A stretch of 64,000 bases of DNA, taken from positions 10,746,001 to 10,810,000 of the forward strand of contig JARHVA010000006.1 of assembly GCA_037957365.1 (NCBI GenBank), written 5' to 3'. The stretch comes from Torreya grandis (lineage: Eukaryota > Streptophyta > Pinopsida > Cupressales > Taxaceae). How positions within the stretch are numbered: the stretch's first letter is position 1; each line of letters begins with the position of its first letter. This document shows, piece by piece, positions 51,820 to 64,000 of the stretch. The translations under genes and the position numbers were made by a program. The notes below the pieces were generated by a model. It was not told where the DNA came from. It saw only the letters and a list, made by a program, of their open reading frames with translations, and did no database searches.

Positions 51820-53110
51820 AACATCCAACTAATTTAGAATAGGCATGGAAATAGATGAAAGGGAAGCTTGGTCTGTAAATGTGTGAGATAATATTATCCT
51901 TACCCTTATTATAAGTGATCTCATAGTCATAACCCATGATTTTATTGACCCATTTTTTTTGTGATGGGGTAGAGACCCATTGTTCCAGGAAATATTTTGG
52001 ACTCTAGTGATCAATTTTGATGCAAAAATGATTCCCTAGTAGGTATAGCTACCACTTCTATACTACATGCAAAATGGCCATCATTTCCTTCTCATAAGTA
52101 GAGAGTAATAAATTCTTTCTAGAAATGGCTTTGCTATTGAATGCAATGGGGAGTCCTTCTTAGAGGAGAATAACACCAAGTCCATTTCCACAAGCATCAT
52201 TGTTGATAGTAAAGGTCTTGGAAAAATCTGGCATAGCTAGAATATGTGTAATACACATAGCTTATTTTAGTTCTTCAAATGCACACTCAATATATTGTGT
52301 CCATGTAAAAGAATCCTTTTTCAACATAATTGTTAGTAGAGATACAATCTTCCCATAATCCTTGAAAAACTTGTGATAATATCTAGTCAACCCCAAAAAA
52401 CCATGGAGGCTCTTGAGTGTCTGAGGATGAGGCTAATTTTTCATGACAACTATTTTTTTAGGATCTACCTGAACCCCTTAGGATGAAATAATATACCCAA
52501 TATACTCCAATTCATCCTAACCAAAATCAAATTTGGACTATTTTGCACAAATATGATGTTTAGAGAGAATTTGTAGTGTGAGCTCTAGATGTTGGAGATG
52601 CTCAGACCATTTTTTACTATAGATGAGGATATCATCAAAGAAGACCAAAATGAATTTCTATAGGTAGGGCCAAAATATTTTATTTATACATTTTTGGAAT
52701 GTTGAAGGAATAGTAGTGAGGCTAAAGGGCATGCCCAAAAACTCATAGTGGTCATCAAGCATGTGAAAATTTGTCTTAGGGATATCGTCCTCATGAAGCC
52801 AGATTTGGTGATATTTAAAGCGGAGATCCAACATGGAAAAAATGAGTGCCATGAAGCTCATCAATAACAAGGATTGGAAACTTATCCTTGATTGTGATGT
52901 GATTAAGTGCAAAAAAATTAATGCAAAGGTGCCATGACCCATCTTTTTTTTGACAAAGATAACTAGGGAAGAATATGGACTAGTAATGGGGTGAATAATG
53001 CCTTGCTTTAGTAAGTCTTGAATGAGCATCTTGATCTCAGTATTTTGCTGAAATGGGTAGTGACAAGGCCTAATTTTGGGAGGAAAACTTCTAGGAAGGA
53101 GTTGAATATG
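51820..53110 (-). pseudogene. pol: G4 reverse transcriptase and RNase H
   Basis: The open block 52658-53029 shows LLKQGIIHPITSPYSS, VKKK, DLRFKYHQIWLHEDDIPKTNF and HYEFLGMPFSLTTIPSTFQ, the RT of chromovirus-type Gypsy elements. The catalytic box follows at about 52620-52650 as FFDDILIYSK, with both Asp kept, unlike the other three RTs in the window. RNase H traces continue to about 51900. Confidence 0.82.
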
Positions 53111-53365
53111 ATGGTCCTCTGGTCATGAAGGTCTCAATCCCATTAGTTCAACAAAGACACATGTATACCTTTGCATAATGGTTTTTAGATCAGAAGGAGT
53201 AGTAGAGACCATTGATGGTTGCATTTCAATGAAATAGAGTGAAACAATGATTTCATGTAAATTATTTTTAAGAATATTTTCCATATGATGTGAACTTATG
53301 ATTATAAGAGACCCCAGTTGTAAGCCTTTCAATATGTGTTTTTGCCAATTGTTTGAAAACTACAT

Positions 53366-53720
53366 CTAAAGTTGAACAAAATCCCATAAGATGGGTCCAA
53401 GTGTGCATAACCATTGGGCTCCTAAAACAACATTACATACACCTAAGGGTGAGGTAAACATGTTAGAGCATAATTTATAATATCCAATAGAGATATGCAC
53501 ATTGTGACATCTCCCTTTATAAAGTAATATGCCCCCATTGGCAATCATGACTTCAAAGTTGGAGCAAGGATGGATAAAATAATCAACCTGTTTGGCAATC
53601 TAAGGGTATATGAAGTTATGAGTGCTACCTAAATCAATTGTTATGGTGAGATGAAGCTTCTTGAAGTAACCCCTGACCCACATGGTTTTTTAAGTGGTGG
53701 CTCCTACTAAGGCATGGAGA
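53366..53720 (-). pseudogene. pol: G4 protease
   Basis: Minus strand: a TITIDLGSTHNFIYP block near 53610-53650 (DSG or DTG active site reading DLG), then open block 53366-53548 with VVLGAQWLCTLGPILWDF, the usual end of this protease family. Confidence 0.75.
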
Positions 53721-53899
53721 GATATCTCTGATTGGTCTTCTTAAGAAGCAGGTTCTACAATCAGTGAATCTTCTTCTAGATCATTTGCTATATCCTAAGC
53801 ATCTTTGATAACTTTAGTTTTGGGTGGAGAATATAGGTCTAATAGATAGATATTTTGATCCACACATCACTATCCTTGAGTGAATTTATCATCATAATT

Positions 53900-54720
53900 A
53901 TAACATAGTCTTTTTTTCTACAGTCTCACATCTCTGCTTTAGTCAAATGTTTGATAGGAGAGATTCTGGGGGCTGGAATTATTTGAGATCATTATGGAGT
54001 TATATTTTTTAATGGATAAAAATTTGATTTGAATCACTACTGAGCTATGATCTATTCCTTTTTTAACTTAGACAACCCTGGGGCTTCCATCATTGTGTTA
54101 GGCCAGAACATTTTAACCTTTGATCAAATTACATCCTTTAGTCCACTAACAAAACAACTCCTAAAAAATTCATTGGATAATCCCTTTATGTGATTGGATA
54201 GTTTTTCAAATTCTATTTGATATTCTCTCATAGTTATTATTTGATGAAGTTTAGTGAGTGCTCCAGTGAAGTCATCAAAAGCACTAGGGCTAAACTATTT
54301 CAAAATGAGGGTGTAAAAATTGGTCCATATGGGCTCGTCATGAGCCTTGGTATTCCAAAAATACCATTGAAGGGATTTATGTTCCAAATGAAATGATGTA
54401 AGAGGGACCTTTTTTGCATCAAAAGTATTATGCAGACTAAAATATTGTTTTGCGTGATAGATCCATCTAATTAGATTTGCACCATTAAATCAAGGAAAAT
54501 TAAGCTTCAACCCATGAAAATTACTGGAAGAAGAAAACTTGGTGTCTGAAGAGGACTCTGGATGCCATCTATTATGCATGGTGGTATGTTGAAGCTAAGG
54601 CTAAGAATTTTTTATCAAGATATTTTATGTGTGTCTTGAGGGTGGAAAGTTCATCCTCCATGTTTTTTACTCTGGTTCGGGTTACTACCATGATCTAAAT
54701 AACATATTTTTTTGAAATGG
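53900..54720 (-). pseudogene. gag: G4 gag
   Basis: Minus strand. A Met-starting coiled-coil segment near 54600-54690 (ENMEDELSTLKTHIK-like), a decayed gag core, and a LCYNYDDKFT block near 53900-53930 that matches the KRLCYNCDDKF type of zinc knuckle with Cys changed to Tyr. Heavy stop load. Confidence 0.6.
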
Positions 54721-55743
54721 GTAGGAAGACTAGAGTTAAGACACATTTAGTAAAGATTTTTTTTAATTTGGGTGAAATTGAAATGCGTAAAGGGACTTTT
54801 ACTAATGTTTTTGCATAGTGGGAGCATGACTAATAAAGGTGAAGGCAATTTTAGGAGTGAAAATGGAAAAACTAGAAAATTTATCAAAGAGGGGGAAAAG
54901 AGCAAAAGGGGGAGATGAACACTGGGAATTTTTTTTGAGGCAAATAGATAAAAAGAGAAGTTATGGTAAAATCTATAAAAAGGGAAAATTGAGATTTGTG
55001 AGAATTGGGAGTGGAATCAGGATATAGGACCTCAAGGAAGAAAATGTAGGGAATGGAATTTTAGGTGTCCAAATAAAGTTCAAAGATCAATAGGGCTATA
55101 GATAGAGTTTTCTATTTGTTTATAAATCCTTTGAGAGTTCTGATACTCTATAGATAGTTTTTTGAAATTGATAGAAAGGAGATTTCTTAATTTTTGGTTT
55201 CTATAAAATATCTAGTTGTAAGTCCTCTGATAGTCTGTGGATACTCAACAGATTGATTTTTTGATAGTCTACTGAAAATATTTTGGAATTGATAGAAATG
55301 GGCCTAAAGTTTTAATGGTTGCCTAAGGGTTTAAATATATCACTCTGGCCACCAATGTCGTCTAAGTGAGTACCACTCTCTAGAATTTTTTTAGCCATGA
55401 ATTTACCTCTAAGCGACAACTCTTGGTTTTTCTCATGGATGAGAACTACTCAATCGAGAAGGGGTTATTGCCCATTTCACTGGTAGGTCCTCTCAATGTG
55501 CCAACTACTTTGGGGTTCCTATGGTACTCCTCATAATGAGTTTTAGGGCTTTTACCCAAGCACTTCCCATAGTTATATGGTCAGGTTTTTACCTTAATCT
55601 GAAATAGATTATTGTGGTATAAAAATTTATTTAAATGAATTATGCCACAAAATAGGGTTAAGATTTTTTTAAAATTTACTAAAAGGAATTATGCAGCAAA
55701 ACAAAGTTAAGACTTTTTGAAGGAAAAAAATTAGCCTTGAAAA
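54721..55743 (-). other. G4 5' leader, non-coding
   Basis: Between gag and the primer binding site. ORFs 54839-55027 (sense) and 55679-55885 are not protein-like. No other structure is recognised. Confidence 0.5.
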
Positions 55744-55759
55744 TCACTCTAATACTAGA
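55744..55759 (-). promoter_or_regulatory. G4 primer binding site
   Basis: The minus strand after the LTR reads TCTAGTATTAGAGTG, followed by ATTTTCAAGG; it matches TGGTATCAGAGCGATTTTC with G/A and C/T changes, i.e. initiator-Met-tRNA type. Confidence 0.75.
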
Positions 55760-56081
55760 TGAAAGAAACCTGCTGTAATAAATTAAATAAAGTACATGAA
55801 ATAATATATTTATAAAATTAGCAAAAGTATTGAAAGGATTATATTGATCATGAGCCACTTTAAGGGGGAAACTTCTTTTGAGCAAGCTAAATACAATAAA
55901 TTTGTGGATGCTTTCATTGGCCTCAACACTTACTTATATAATAAGTCTAATCTAAACAACTACTACTTCCCATGAATGTAGGATAGAACAAAATACTCGT
56001 GGGATGACTTATAAAGCATATGCATCCATAACAACTATTACAAAAACAAAATAAAGAGAAGGGTAAGTCAGGTTCCTAACA
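55760..56081 (-). repeat. G4 5' LTR
   Basis: 322 bases, aligned with 50052-50374; on the + strand it starts TGAAAG and ends CCTAACA. Confidence 0.85.
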
Positions 56082-56086
56082 CTTGT

Positions 56087-56564
56087 CAAGTGGGAAGATT
56101 AGAGCAAGAGAATGATTAAGAGAGAGGCTCAAATGAATGAGAATGAGACATATGTCTCAACCCTAATCCACCAAAAAAACAAAAACTAGTAATTTCTAGC
56201 CATTTGGGACCAAATAAGGGTCTTTTTCATGAATTTTGCCTAGGTTGTGGCCTAGGCCATGGATTTTATAAAGGAAACATATGGCTTGGGCCATGGGTTT
56301 CCTCCCTAAGCTATGGCCTAGGCAAAATAGATGCTTAGGGTGGTCAACAAGTCCCTGAAAGGGCCTTGAGGTGTCCCTAGAGAGCTTGTATGACATCAGA
56401 AGAGACCAAGGTAGACTAGGGACATGTAAGGGATGAGAATATCATGTGTTAAAGGTAAAAGTGAGTGGCCTATGAATCTAAGTAGGATAACTAGGGTCGA
56501 TAGTCTACATGTAAGATGATATATAATCATAAGGAGGAGTAGGGTCATGGGAAGTATGATTATA
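56087..56564 (-). repeat. Right terminal repeat of element X, distal part
   Basis: Continues 49883-50051 after the G4 insertion and matches 42206-42625. It abuts the G2 pol sequence at 56565. Confidence 0.65.
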
Positions 56565-59500
56565 GATACAAAGGAACTTATAGTCTCAGATTTAAACCAC
56601 TTGGGGGTGACACCATGTATCTTATTACTATTCCAATGCCAATGTCAATGTTTAGTGAAAAAAATTCCAATAGTGAAGTAGAGTCTAATCACAAGATTTA
56701 TGAAGACCTTGCCAATACCAACCTATTTAACCCACATGCCATTTGTACCATTACTCTAGTAAGCCAACACAACTCACTTAATCTTTATCATCCTAAAATT
56801 TATAGTGACCAAAAAGAATCCATAGTGCCTATAGATGATTTTGAGAATGATGAATCCTTTTATAATTTTATATGCCTAAGAGACAATGTTCTGTTAAGAG
56901 ACCACCCTTAGCCAAAAATAAAAGATTAAAACATTGAGGTCCTAAATTAAAAACCTCTTTGAGGTGATATAGGGAAAAAATAAAGAGAAAAACTAGTTTT
57001 CTAGTGAAAACCTATTTCAGGTGCCATTAGATGGGGTGTTCACCTTTTTTTGAATGAAGTACAAGAGACCACCAATGATGAACTTGCTTTTAAGACTGAG
57101 TTCAATTCTATATAATAACATGCCTTTGATAGAATTACCCAATAATTTCTAATAGAATTTATAACATGACCATCCTTACCAGTAGGAAATTTAGATTCAT
57201 CTTGTTTAGGACAGATTGAATAACCAATCCAATTAGAAGATTTGTAGTTGTAGGCCAATTCAAATCATTTCCTACCATTCTAGAAGATGGCTTGACTCTC
57301 CTCATAGAATACACTATATAAGTCAATGTCAAGACTTTAAATGACCCAAAATGGATCAAATTAGGCACGATCCTCACTAATAAGGAATGTGAAATCTTTA
57401 CAATCCTTTTGAGGGAATTTGTTGACATATTTCCTTGGGCCTATTAAAAAATGTTAGGTTTGGACCTCACCTTAGTTGTGCACCACATTATTGTACATGT
57501 TGATGCCAAACCTATTAAATAAAATTATGCAAGATGCATCCTCATATTTATATCTAAGTAAAGAAGGAGTTGGATAAACTCTTAGAAGTGAGATGCATCT
57601 AACTGATCGACTACTCAGAGTGGATCTCAAATATTGTGCTTATTAGTAAGAAGATAAAAGGAATCAGAATATGCACTGATTTTAGAGATATAAATAATGC
57701 CTACCCTAAGGATGACTTTCCTTTGTAAAATATTGACATGATAGTTAACTCCATAGTGGGGTATGAAATGCTTTCACTTATGGATGAATTTTTAGGATAC
57801 AATTAGATCTGAATTGCACTAGAAGACCAACAAAAAATAATGTTCGCCACTCCTTCAAGAACATTATGTTATCAAGTTATGGCATTTGATCTCAATAATG
57901 TTGGGGCCACATACCAAAGAGCCATGACCATCATATTTTATGATACGATGCATGATATTGTTGAAGACTATGTTAATGACATACTGGGTAAATCAAAGAC
58001 CCATGCTGCTCATGTAGCTACATTACAAAGGATATTTGAGAGGTTTCATAAAATAATGAAAGACTCAATCCCAAAAAGTGTGTCTTTAATGTCATTTTAG
58101 GTAAATTATTAGGCTTCATCATCTCTTGTAGGAATATTGAATTAATCCTACCAAACTATAAGCCATTGTCAATTTACTTCCACCTTCCAACTTGAGGCAA
58201 CTCCATAGTTTATAGGGTAATATTTAATCTATCAGGTCATTTATCTCACAATTAGCTGACAAATGTCATCCATTTACACACTTTTTGAAGAAGGGTGCCT
58301 CATTTCATCAGGATGAAGAATGTTAGAAAGACTTCCAACACCTAAAGGAATATCTTTCCAATCCACCTATTTTATTATTGCCAATGTTAAGAAAGCCTTT
58401 CCTATTTTATCTATCTACCACAGACAAAGCCCTAGGAGAATTTCTAGATCAACATGAATATGATGGAAAATAACATGCCATGTACTATCTAAGCCTTATA
58501 CTAGTTGTGTATGAACACAATTATATGCCAATTGAAAAATAATGTTTAGATATGGTCTTTATAGCCCAAAAGTTATGACATTACATGCTTAAAAATAAGA
58601 ACATGGTTATTTCCAAAGTAGATCCACTCATGTATCTACTATCCAAGATAGATTTACAAGGATGCATGGTTAAATGTATCATGCTTATGAGTGATTTTGA
58701 GATCGATTATGTCAATCAAAAATATATAAGGGATAAATCCTCATAGATTAACTTGTTGAAGCTCCCCTTGCAAATACCAAACCCCTCACCTTTCAATTCC
58801 TAGATAGGTCCATTATGGCCATCATTGAAACTCATGCTAAGGAGTAAAATTAGAATTTATATTTTTATGGATCATTCACATAACATGGATCATAGGTAGG
58901 CCTATTGTTTATTATACCATAGGGGGATCTAATCCCTAAATCATTATGTATCAACTTTATTGTACTAACAACATGGCTGACAATGAATCACTCATTTTAT
59001 GGCTTCATCAAGTAGTATAATGGATTATTCAACATATCATGGTTTATGGTGATTCTTACTTAATCATTAATGAGGTTATAAACCAATTTTAGATCAAAGA
59101 TGATAATATAGTGCCATACAAGTCCATGGCGGACACTTTCAAATAACATATTGTTAACATATAGTTTAAACACACACCAAAGGCTAGTAACAAGACAATG
59201 GATATCATAACCACCATTAGATATTTCATTTTACACATAGATAAGGTACAATAGTATCAATTCCTCATTTAAAATCTTCTAGCACCATCTCATGAACCTT
59301 CAACTATCATAAAGATCTATGATATTGTTGGTCCTAGATCTATATCGTATTAATACCTCTTTAACTACCTACATGACCATATCATGCCATTAGACCTATC
59401 ATGTAAAAAACAAAAGACCTTTACCCACCAAGCCTCATGTTATACCTTACTTGTCCCAACCCTTTACCACCATAGATTTGATGGAACTCTACTTCATTAT

Positions 59501-59640
59501 TTAAATTTGGGCAAAAGCAACATTAATATTATAAGAAGTTCACAAAGGAGTATGTGAAACTCACACAAGTGAGGACATCATAGATAAAAATATCCTATGT
59601 ATGGGTTACTGTTGGCCAACTATGGATATGTTGGCCATTT
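56565..59640 (+). pseudogene. pol: G2: second copy of the G1-family pol, truncated at both ends
   Basis: Collinear with G1 31118-34265: linker (open 56615-56911), RT (about 57260-58200, open block 57840-58100), RNase H (about 58370-58740), second RNase H (about 58855-59260) and the start of the integrase (about 59400-59640). The RT box at 57969-57980 is YVND followed by ILGKSK, as in G1. The 5' end coincides with the edge of the X repeat. The 3' end breaks off inside the integrase zinc region, before the DDE core. Heavy TAA/TAG load. Confidence 0.82.
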
Positions 59641-62340
59641 TATACCACATGCCAAGCTTAAGTCTAGATAGGCAAAGTTCTGGATGGAAAAAGTAGTCCA
59701 AGATTTCAATTTCCTCATAAATCTTTTAAGACACTTTGGGTTCACCTAAAATGTAAAATTACCAATTTCTAGGGATAGTTCCAAATTTACATAGCCCCCA
59801 TGGGATGCCAAGAATGCTTGTGACCCATTTGGTTCTTCATCATGTTCATTGAGACACTTGGGCCCAGTAAAATAAATTTTGAGTAGGCACTTTGTTGACA
59901 TCACCATTACCATGTGTGGATGAGTTAGAGAGATTTGGTCATATGGGTTTATTCACATTTATGCCAAGATCATATGTGCCAAGTTCTAGGCCTTCCACCA
60001 AAGCACATAAAAAGTTACAAAGGTCCAAATTTGTCTCCTCAGTCATATTATGCATGTTTTCCTATACTTAGCCAAGTTGCAGGTAGCTCAAATAAATATA
60101 AATGGATAGATTGAAGATGTTATATCTCACATGTATGGCATCTTCTAGAGGAATTGATCAAATGGGTATATTCATGTTTTAGCCTAGAACATATGTGCTA
60201 AGGTTTGGGTCCTCTAATGAAGCATAATGAGAGTTATATATGTGCAAATTTGGCTTCTCAGTCAAGTTTTTCATACTTCGCCAAATGAGCTCGACCGTCA
60301 CCAAGATGTTACAAAAGATCAAATAGACCAGCCAACTTGTGCATTTAATATCTTCACTTGGAAATCTCTCAAGACCATCAAATCAAATAGATTCATCCTT
60401 TTTAGTCTTAAGAACATCTCTTGAAATTTTAGTGCCTTCATGTTTCTCATGCTTCAATTTATAGGCCCTCAAAGTTGTACTTGAAACATAAGATGGCCCT
60501 ATAGACATGAAATTCAAGCCCCTAAGAATGACCATTGAAGTTAAAATTTCTTAATGATAGTCATGAAAACATTAAATGATTTCTTGTAGACCATCAAATT
60601 TAAACTAGTGAACTAGTCATTGGCTTTCAAATAATGGGTCCCAGTTGATCTAATGGTCCTTACTTGATCATATGTTTTGATCTAAAAGTGCATTATGGGT
60701 CAAATAGTCAGATAACTCGAGAGGTTGAAACATGGCACAAACACATGAAACTATAGACTGATAATAAGATCCTAAGGATTAATGCACATTTTCCAAGTTG
60801 CACCAGTGGAGACAAAGTTGAAAATTTAAATATGATTTAAGGTCTCAATGTCATTTTTACCTATCAAATCTAATGAAGTGAGGGGAATGATGATGTAAGT
60901 GAGAAAAAGTATATCTCAAGAGTGAATATGTGCACAACAAGTGGCAATGGTGAATTCAAATGATAAAATATTAATGACTCATAGGAAATCATATAGATAA
61001 GGATCAATGGAGTGAGCTTGATCAGCAAGTCAAGGATCTGAGTTAGTTCTCATTGACCATTCAGATGAAAAAAATCCCAAATAACTTAGATGAAGGTTCA
61101 AAGGTCAATTCTCAACCAAGGTGAGAAAATATGAATGGATCCAAACTCAATAATGATCTAGTTTGAGCCAAGAGTGGATATTTTAGGATTAAATGATGCC
61201 ATTAAAAACCTAAAGAGGTAGACATGTAGACTCCAACTATTTCATCACTAAATCTAGTTTCATGAAAATGGCCCTTCTCCCCACTTTGGAATGCATCAAC
61301 AAACTAGTCATGAGCAATTTCACTTCATGACAAAATGAAAACAACTTGATCTCACCGTTATAGCTTCCATGGAACATCATAGAGAAGATATTGTAATAAT
61401 ACAATGGACTAGAGTGACTTGGATCAATCAGGAATGGTTTGAGTGAGCTTGATTCATGGAGGTAGTTGTAATAGATTTTTAAATAGATTTGAACTTGTTT
61501 GATTCTATTTTAAGAACCAAAATTTCCTCTCTTTTTCTTCCCTTCTACTATAAATATAGCCATTAAGCTATTTTTTTAGATCCCTCATGATGGTACATCT
61601 AAACTCTGCTAGAATTATATTTGGCACCTCTTTGAGTAGTGAATAGAGTATTTTTCAATCATTTGATAATCTATATTTAGTGTTCTATGTTTGTTTAATA
61701 TGTAAATATGAATGTCATCTTCCTCTTACATGTCCAAGCTCAACCTAAGCGTTAGAAATTTGCTTTTTAGGTCATATAGTGTGTCTTAGTGTTGATCTCT
61801 CAAAGATATAGTGGACAATCAAATTTAAGTGTCTCCAACCAGACCTTATTTTCATTTTCTACCTAGTCTAAGTGTATCAAAAAGACCTCTATATGAAATA
61901 TTTTTGCATAAAAACCATAGTAAACATTACATTAGATTTTTTTCATAATTCATTAGCATGTTAAGGAGTCCAATCTTAAGAGTGGATTTGATAAATTCTT
62001 GGTGCATCACCACATGTTAGAATAGTTTTTATTTAATGCAAATTTTTAACTCTTTTCACCCCAACTAGTTTTAGATTTTATAATCAAAGGTCCAAATTAT
62101 AAAATTTGAGGAACTAGCCTCACAAAAAATCTTTGAGGTCTAGTCTAGATATAAGCAACCCATAGCCTTAGACTATTACCATGTTAGTCCAAGTATGGTT
62201 CAGACTTGAATGAATCTGACCCCTATTTAGGGTGATATCTAGATAGTTAATAGTTTTGTCATACTCGATGGAACCACTTATTTTCATATCTAAGCATAGT
62301 ATCAACTTTCAAATTTCCATTTCTAGATTTACATATATTT
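59641..62340. other. Non-coding, includes a relative of the element A LTR
   Basis: 59840-60300 matches the element A LTR around 3225-3680: a CACTTGGGCCCAGT-like block, then GAGTAGGCACTTTGTTGACATCACCATT and CATGTGTGGATGAG, followed by two ~200-base units (59879-60098, 60099-60300). The remainder has no identified feature; ORF 60227-60424 is not protein-like. It could be a diverged solo LTR or the 5' LTR of the following G3 element. Confidence 0.5.
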
Positions 62341-62559
62341 CATGCCCCCCAATGTTATCACAAGATTCTCTATTGCAAAAGGGAAGTAGATAGATTTATT
62401 TGAGATACCTTTCTAATCAACTAAGAAGAAGAAGAAAGGCTCTTAATCAAATCCTACACTTACCCCTCTTTTTCCCACTATTATTTCCCAAAATCCTCTT
62501 GTTCAAGCCAATATTATTTACTAAAACACTATTATAAACCCCATACCTCAGATAGCTAT

Positions 62560-64000
62560 TCCTAGAAGGTTGGACTTTATGCCATTAAATTAGATGATAT
62601 TCTAATCTTAGATTTGAAGTCTCTTACCTGTTATATAGGAGTAAATATAGTTACTCCTATAGACCATATGGTATATGTTAATAACCTTTGTTGAGTGCAT
62701 CATGTAACTCAAAAAAATGTAGTAATGAGGTTGTTGGTAACCTATTTAAAGAGAAAGCACTTCAATGGTATAGAGGGTTGACCCCTACATTAATCAATAA
62801 TTGGGATGAGTTTGGAGAGGTCTTATGTAAGCACTTTGAGGACAAGAGTGATCATACTTCACTCATGGAGCATATTATAATAATCAATAGATCCCCTCAT
62901 GAGTTCATGGTAGATTTCAACTATAGATTCTAGAAGACCTGGGATAGAATTCCTGTAGTGATCAAACCTATGCCTAATTATGTTTTTCTATACTATTTGA
63001 AGGATCTCAACTCAGATGTAATAGTAATGATTCAATCCATGAGAGGGAGCACCCTACCTAAAGCTTTTAAAGTACCAATTAGGGTTGAAATTTTCCTTAT
63101 ACAAGTAGGCAAGTTGGCTCCAAGGCCATCAATGCCTCTCTTCCTAGAGATACATCCTCTTACCCTAAATATTTCTCTAGTTTTAGATTCAATGAAGTTT
63201 TATCAGACAAAAGGTGAGAAAATTGACAAACTAGGGAAGATAGAGAGTCTTCTCAAATCCCATAACAACAAGTTGGTTTTAATGGAGAGGTAATAAGCTC
63301 TACCTTATAGGCCATACCAAAATAATAATCAAAATTTTTAGTACAATAAGCCACCTTGTCAACCTAATCAATAAGGACAGAGGTATAATCCTTAGTTAAG
63401 GAAATATAATCCCAATGCTCCAAGTAATTCTAGAGTTGTGTTAACTCAGAACAACTATGCGTAAGAAGGTCAATGGTAGTCAAAGGGATAATCTAATGAG
63501 ATGGTGATGGCCACTACTTGAGACATGTATCAAGACCCTGGTTGGCAACATGCTCCTCCATTTTAGAGTCATGACATGATGCCTCCTCCTAACCAATCCC
63601 CCCAACACAGTCAAGATAACATGACTTTCATGTCATTATTAAAAGCTTAAAGCCAACAATAAGGGAACATGGGTAGAGAACTAGTTGATACCACATGCAT
63701 GAATTTTTAAGAAGGGGAATATGTATTTGAATATGTAGCAGCCAATATGGGACAAGTTTCACAGAGGAAAAATGAACTAGTTGCAACTTAGATAAGGGAT
63801 AAGAAAAGAATGCTAGAGGACAACTTGGGGAAATCTAATATTTCTTCATCATCTCCATAGACTAGTTAGTAACCTACTTCTTTAGATGTAGTTGTTAAGG
63901 GTCCTACAAATCAATAAGTACCCCAACCTCATGGACAACAATAGAGATTTCCTTTCATTCCTCAAGTTACTCAAGTTCCAAGTGATGCTTCCACTTTTAA
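62560..64000 (+). pseudogene. gag: G3 Gypsy gag, runs off the right edge
   Basis: Retrotrans_gag core at about 62630-62940: an NIVTPIDHMVYVNNL block, a frame change near 62720, then KEKALQWYRGLTPTLINNWDEFGEVLCKHFEDK in the open block 62688-62933. It continues in open block 62958-63293 and then, in the same frame, as a Gln/Pro/Asn-rich region to the end of the window, with TAA/TAG at more than fifteen Gln-compatible positions and one TGA. The YVFEYVAANMGQ-like block near 63718 has no known role. A family relation to other Gypsy gags is clear from the core; the pol is outside the window. Confidence 0.72.

Larger units (their letters stand above)
50052..56081 (-). mobile_element. G4: full-length Ty3/Gypsy retrotransposon, minus strand
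   Basis: LTRs of 323 and 322 bases (50052-50374; 55760-56081) enclose, on the minus strand, gag, protease, RT, RNase H and integrase in Gypsy order. The primer binding site is next to the right LTR and the polypurine tract next to the left, so the 5' end is on the right. Left flank CTGAT and right flank CTTGT are a weak target duplication, but the uninterrupted relative at 42203-42220 shows that the two flanks were contiguous before insertion. The element is dead (frameshifts, stops, integrase Glu lost). Confidence 0.85.
42036..56564 (-). mobile_element. Element X: decayed minus-strand Gypsy remnant between ~0.6 kb repeats
   Basis: A repeat at 42036-42625 (TGAGGG...GATTACA) is present again on the right as 49883-50051 plus 56087-56564 (ending GATTATA), split there by element G4. 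Between them, minus-strand coding traces appear in Gypsy order from right to left: gag (about 46540-47900), then an RNase H remnant (43076-43306). No RT or integrase was found, and I found no clear target duplication, primer binding site or polypurine tract, so the LTR status of the repeats is inferred. Confidence 0.5.

Overview
The window is repeat-only, AT-rich nuclear DNA from a large-genome land plant. The diagnostic features are plant LTR retrotransposon hallmarks: UBN2-type Copia gag, initiator-Met-tRNA primer binding sites, and a Gypsy pol with a second RNase H as in the Tat lineage. The several-kilobase LTRs and advanced decay would fit a gymnosperm, but the sequence alone does not fix the species. 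I found no host protein-coding gene, no tRNA or rRNA, and no CRISPR array. Every recognisable coding stretch is a broken retroelement.

Layout from left to right. Positions 1-1940 hold a decayed K/E/Q-rich reading frame of unknown family. From about 2813 to 35200 runs one Tat-like Gypsy element (G1, + strand). Its gag is split by a 16.6 kb Copia-type element (A, 2956-19521), which is itself split by a 6.4 kb element (B, 10127-16487). Its protease is split by a minus-strand Copia element (C, 23279-30375). Target-site duplications mark all three insertions, and the G1 reading frame is continuous across both of its breakpoints once the insertions are discounted. G1 then continues through protease, reverse transcriptase, RNase H, second RNase H and integrase to about 35200.

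From 35200 to 42035 there is no coding sequence, only probable G1 3' sequence, degenerate tandem repeats and a diverged 0.75 kb direct repeat. From 42036 to 56564 lies a minus-strand Gypsy remnant (X) bounded by ~0.6 kb direct repeats; its right-hand repeat is split by a complete minus-strand Gypsy element (G4, 50052-56081). From 56565 to 59640 is a second, truncated copy of the G1 pol (G2). From about 59840 to 62340 is non-coding DNA that starts with a relative of the element-A LTR, and from 62560 to the end is the gag of a further Gypsy element (G3).

Element A is the most interesting unit. It has ~3 kb LTRs, a gag with five zinc knuckles and no pol, so it resembles a gag-only non-autonomous Copia. 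Element B has a protein-like reading frame on one strand and primer-binding-like sequences at both internal ends, so its orientation is unresolved. Across the window, decay follows cytosine deamination: Gln codons have become TAA/TAG, and catalytic Asp/Glu codons have become Asn/Lys.
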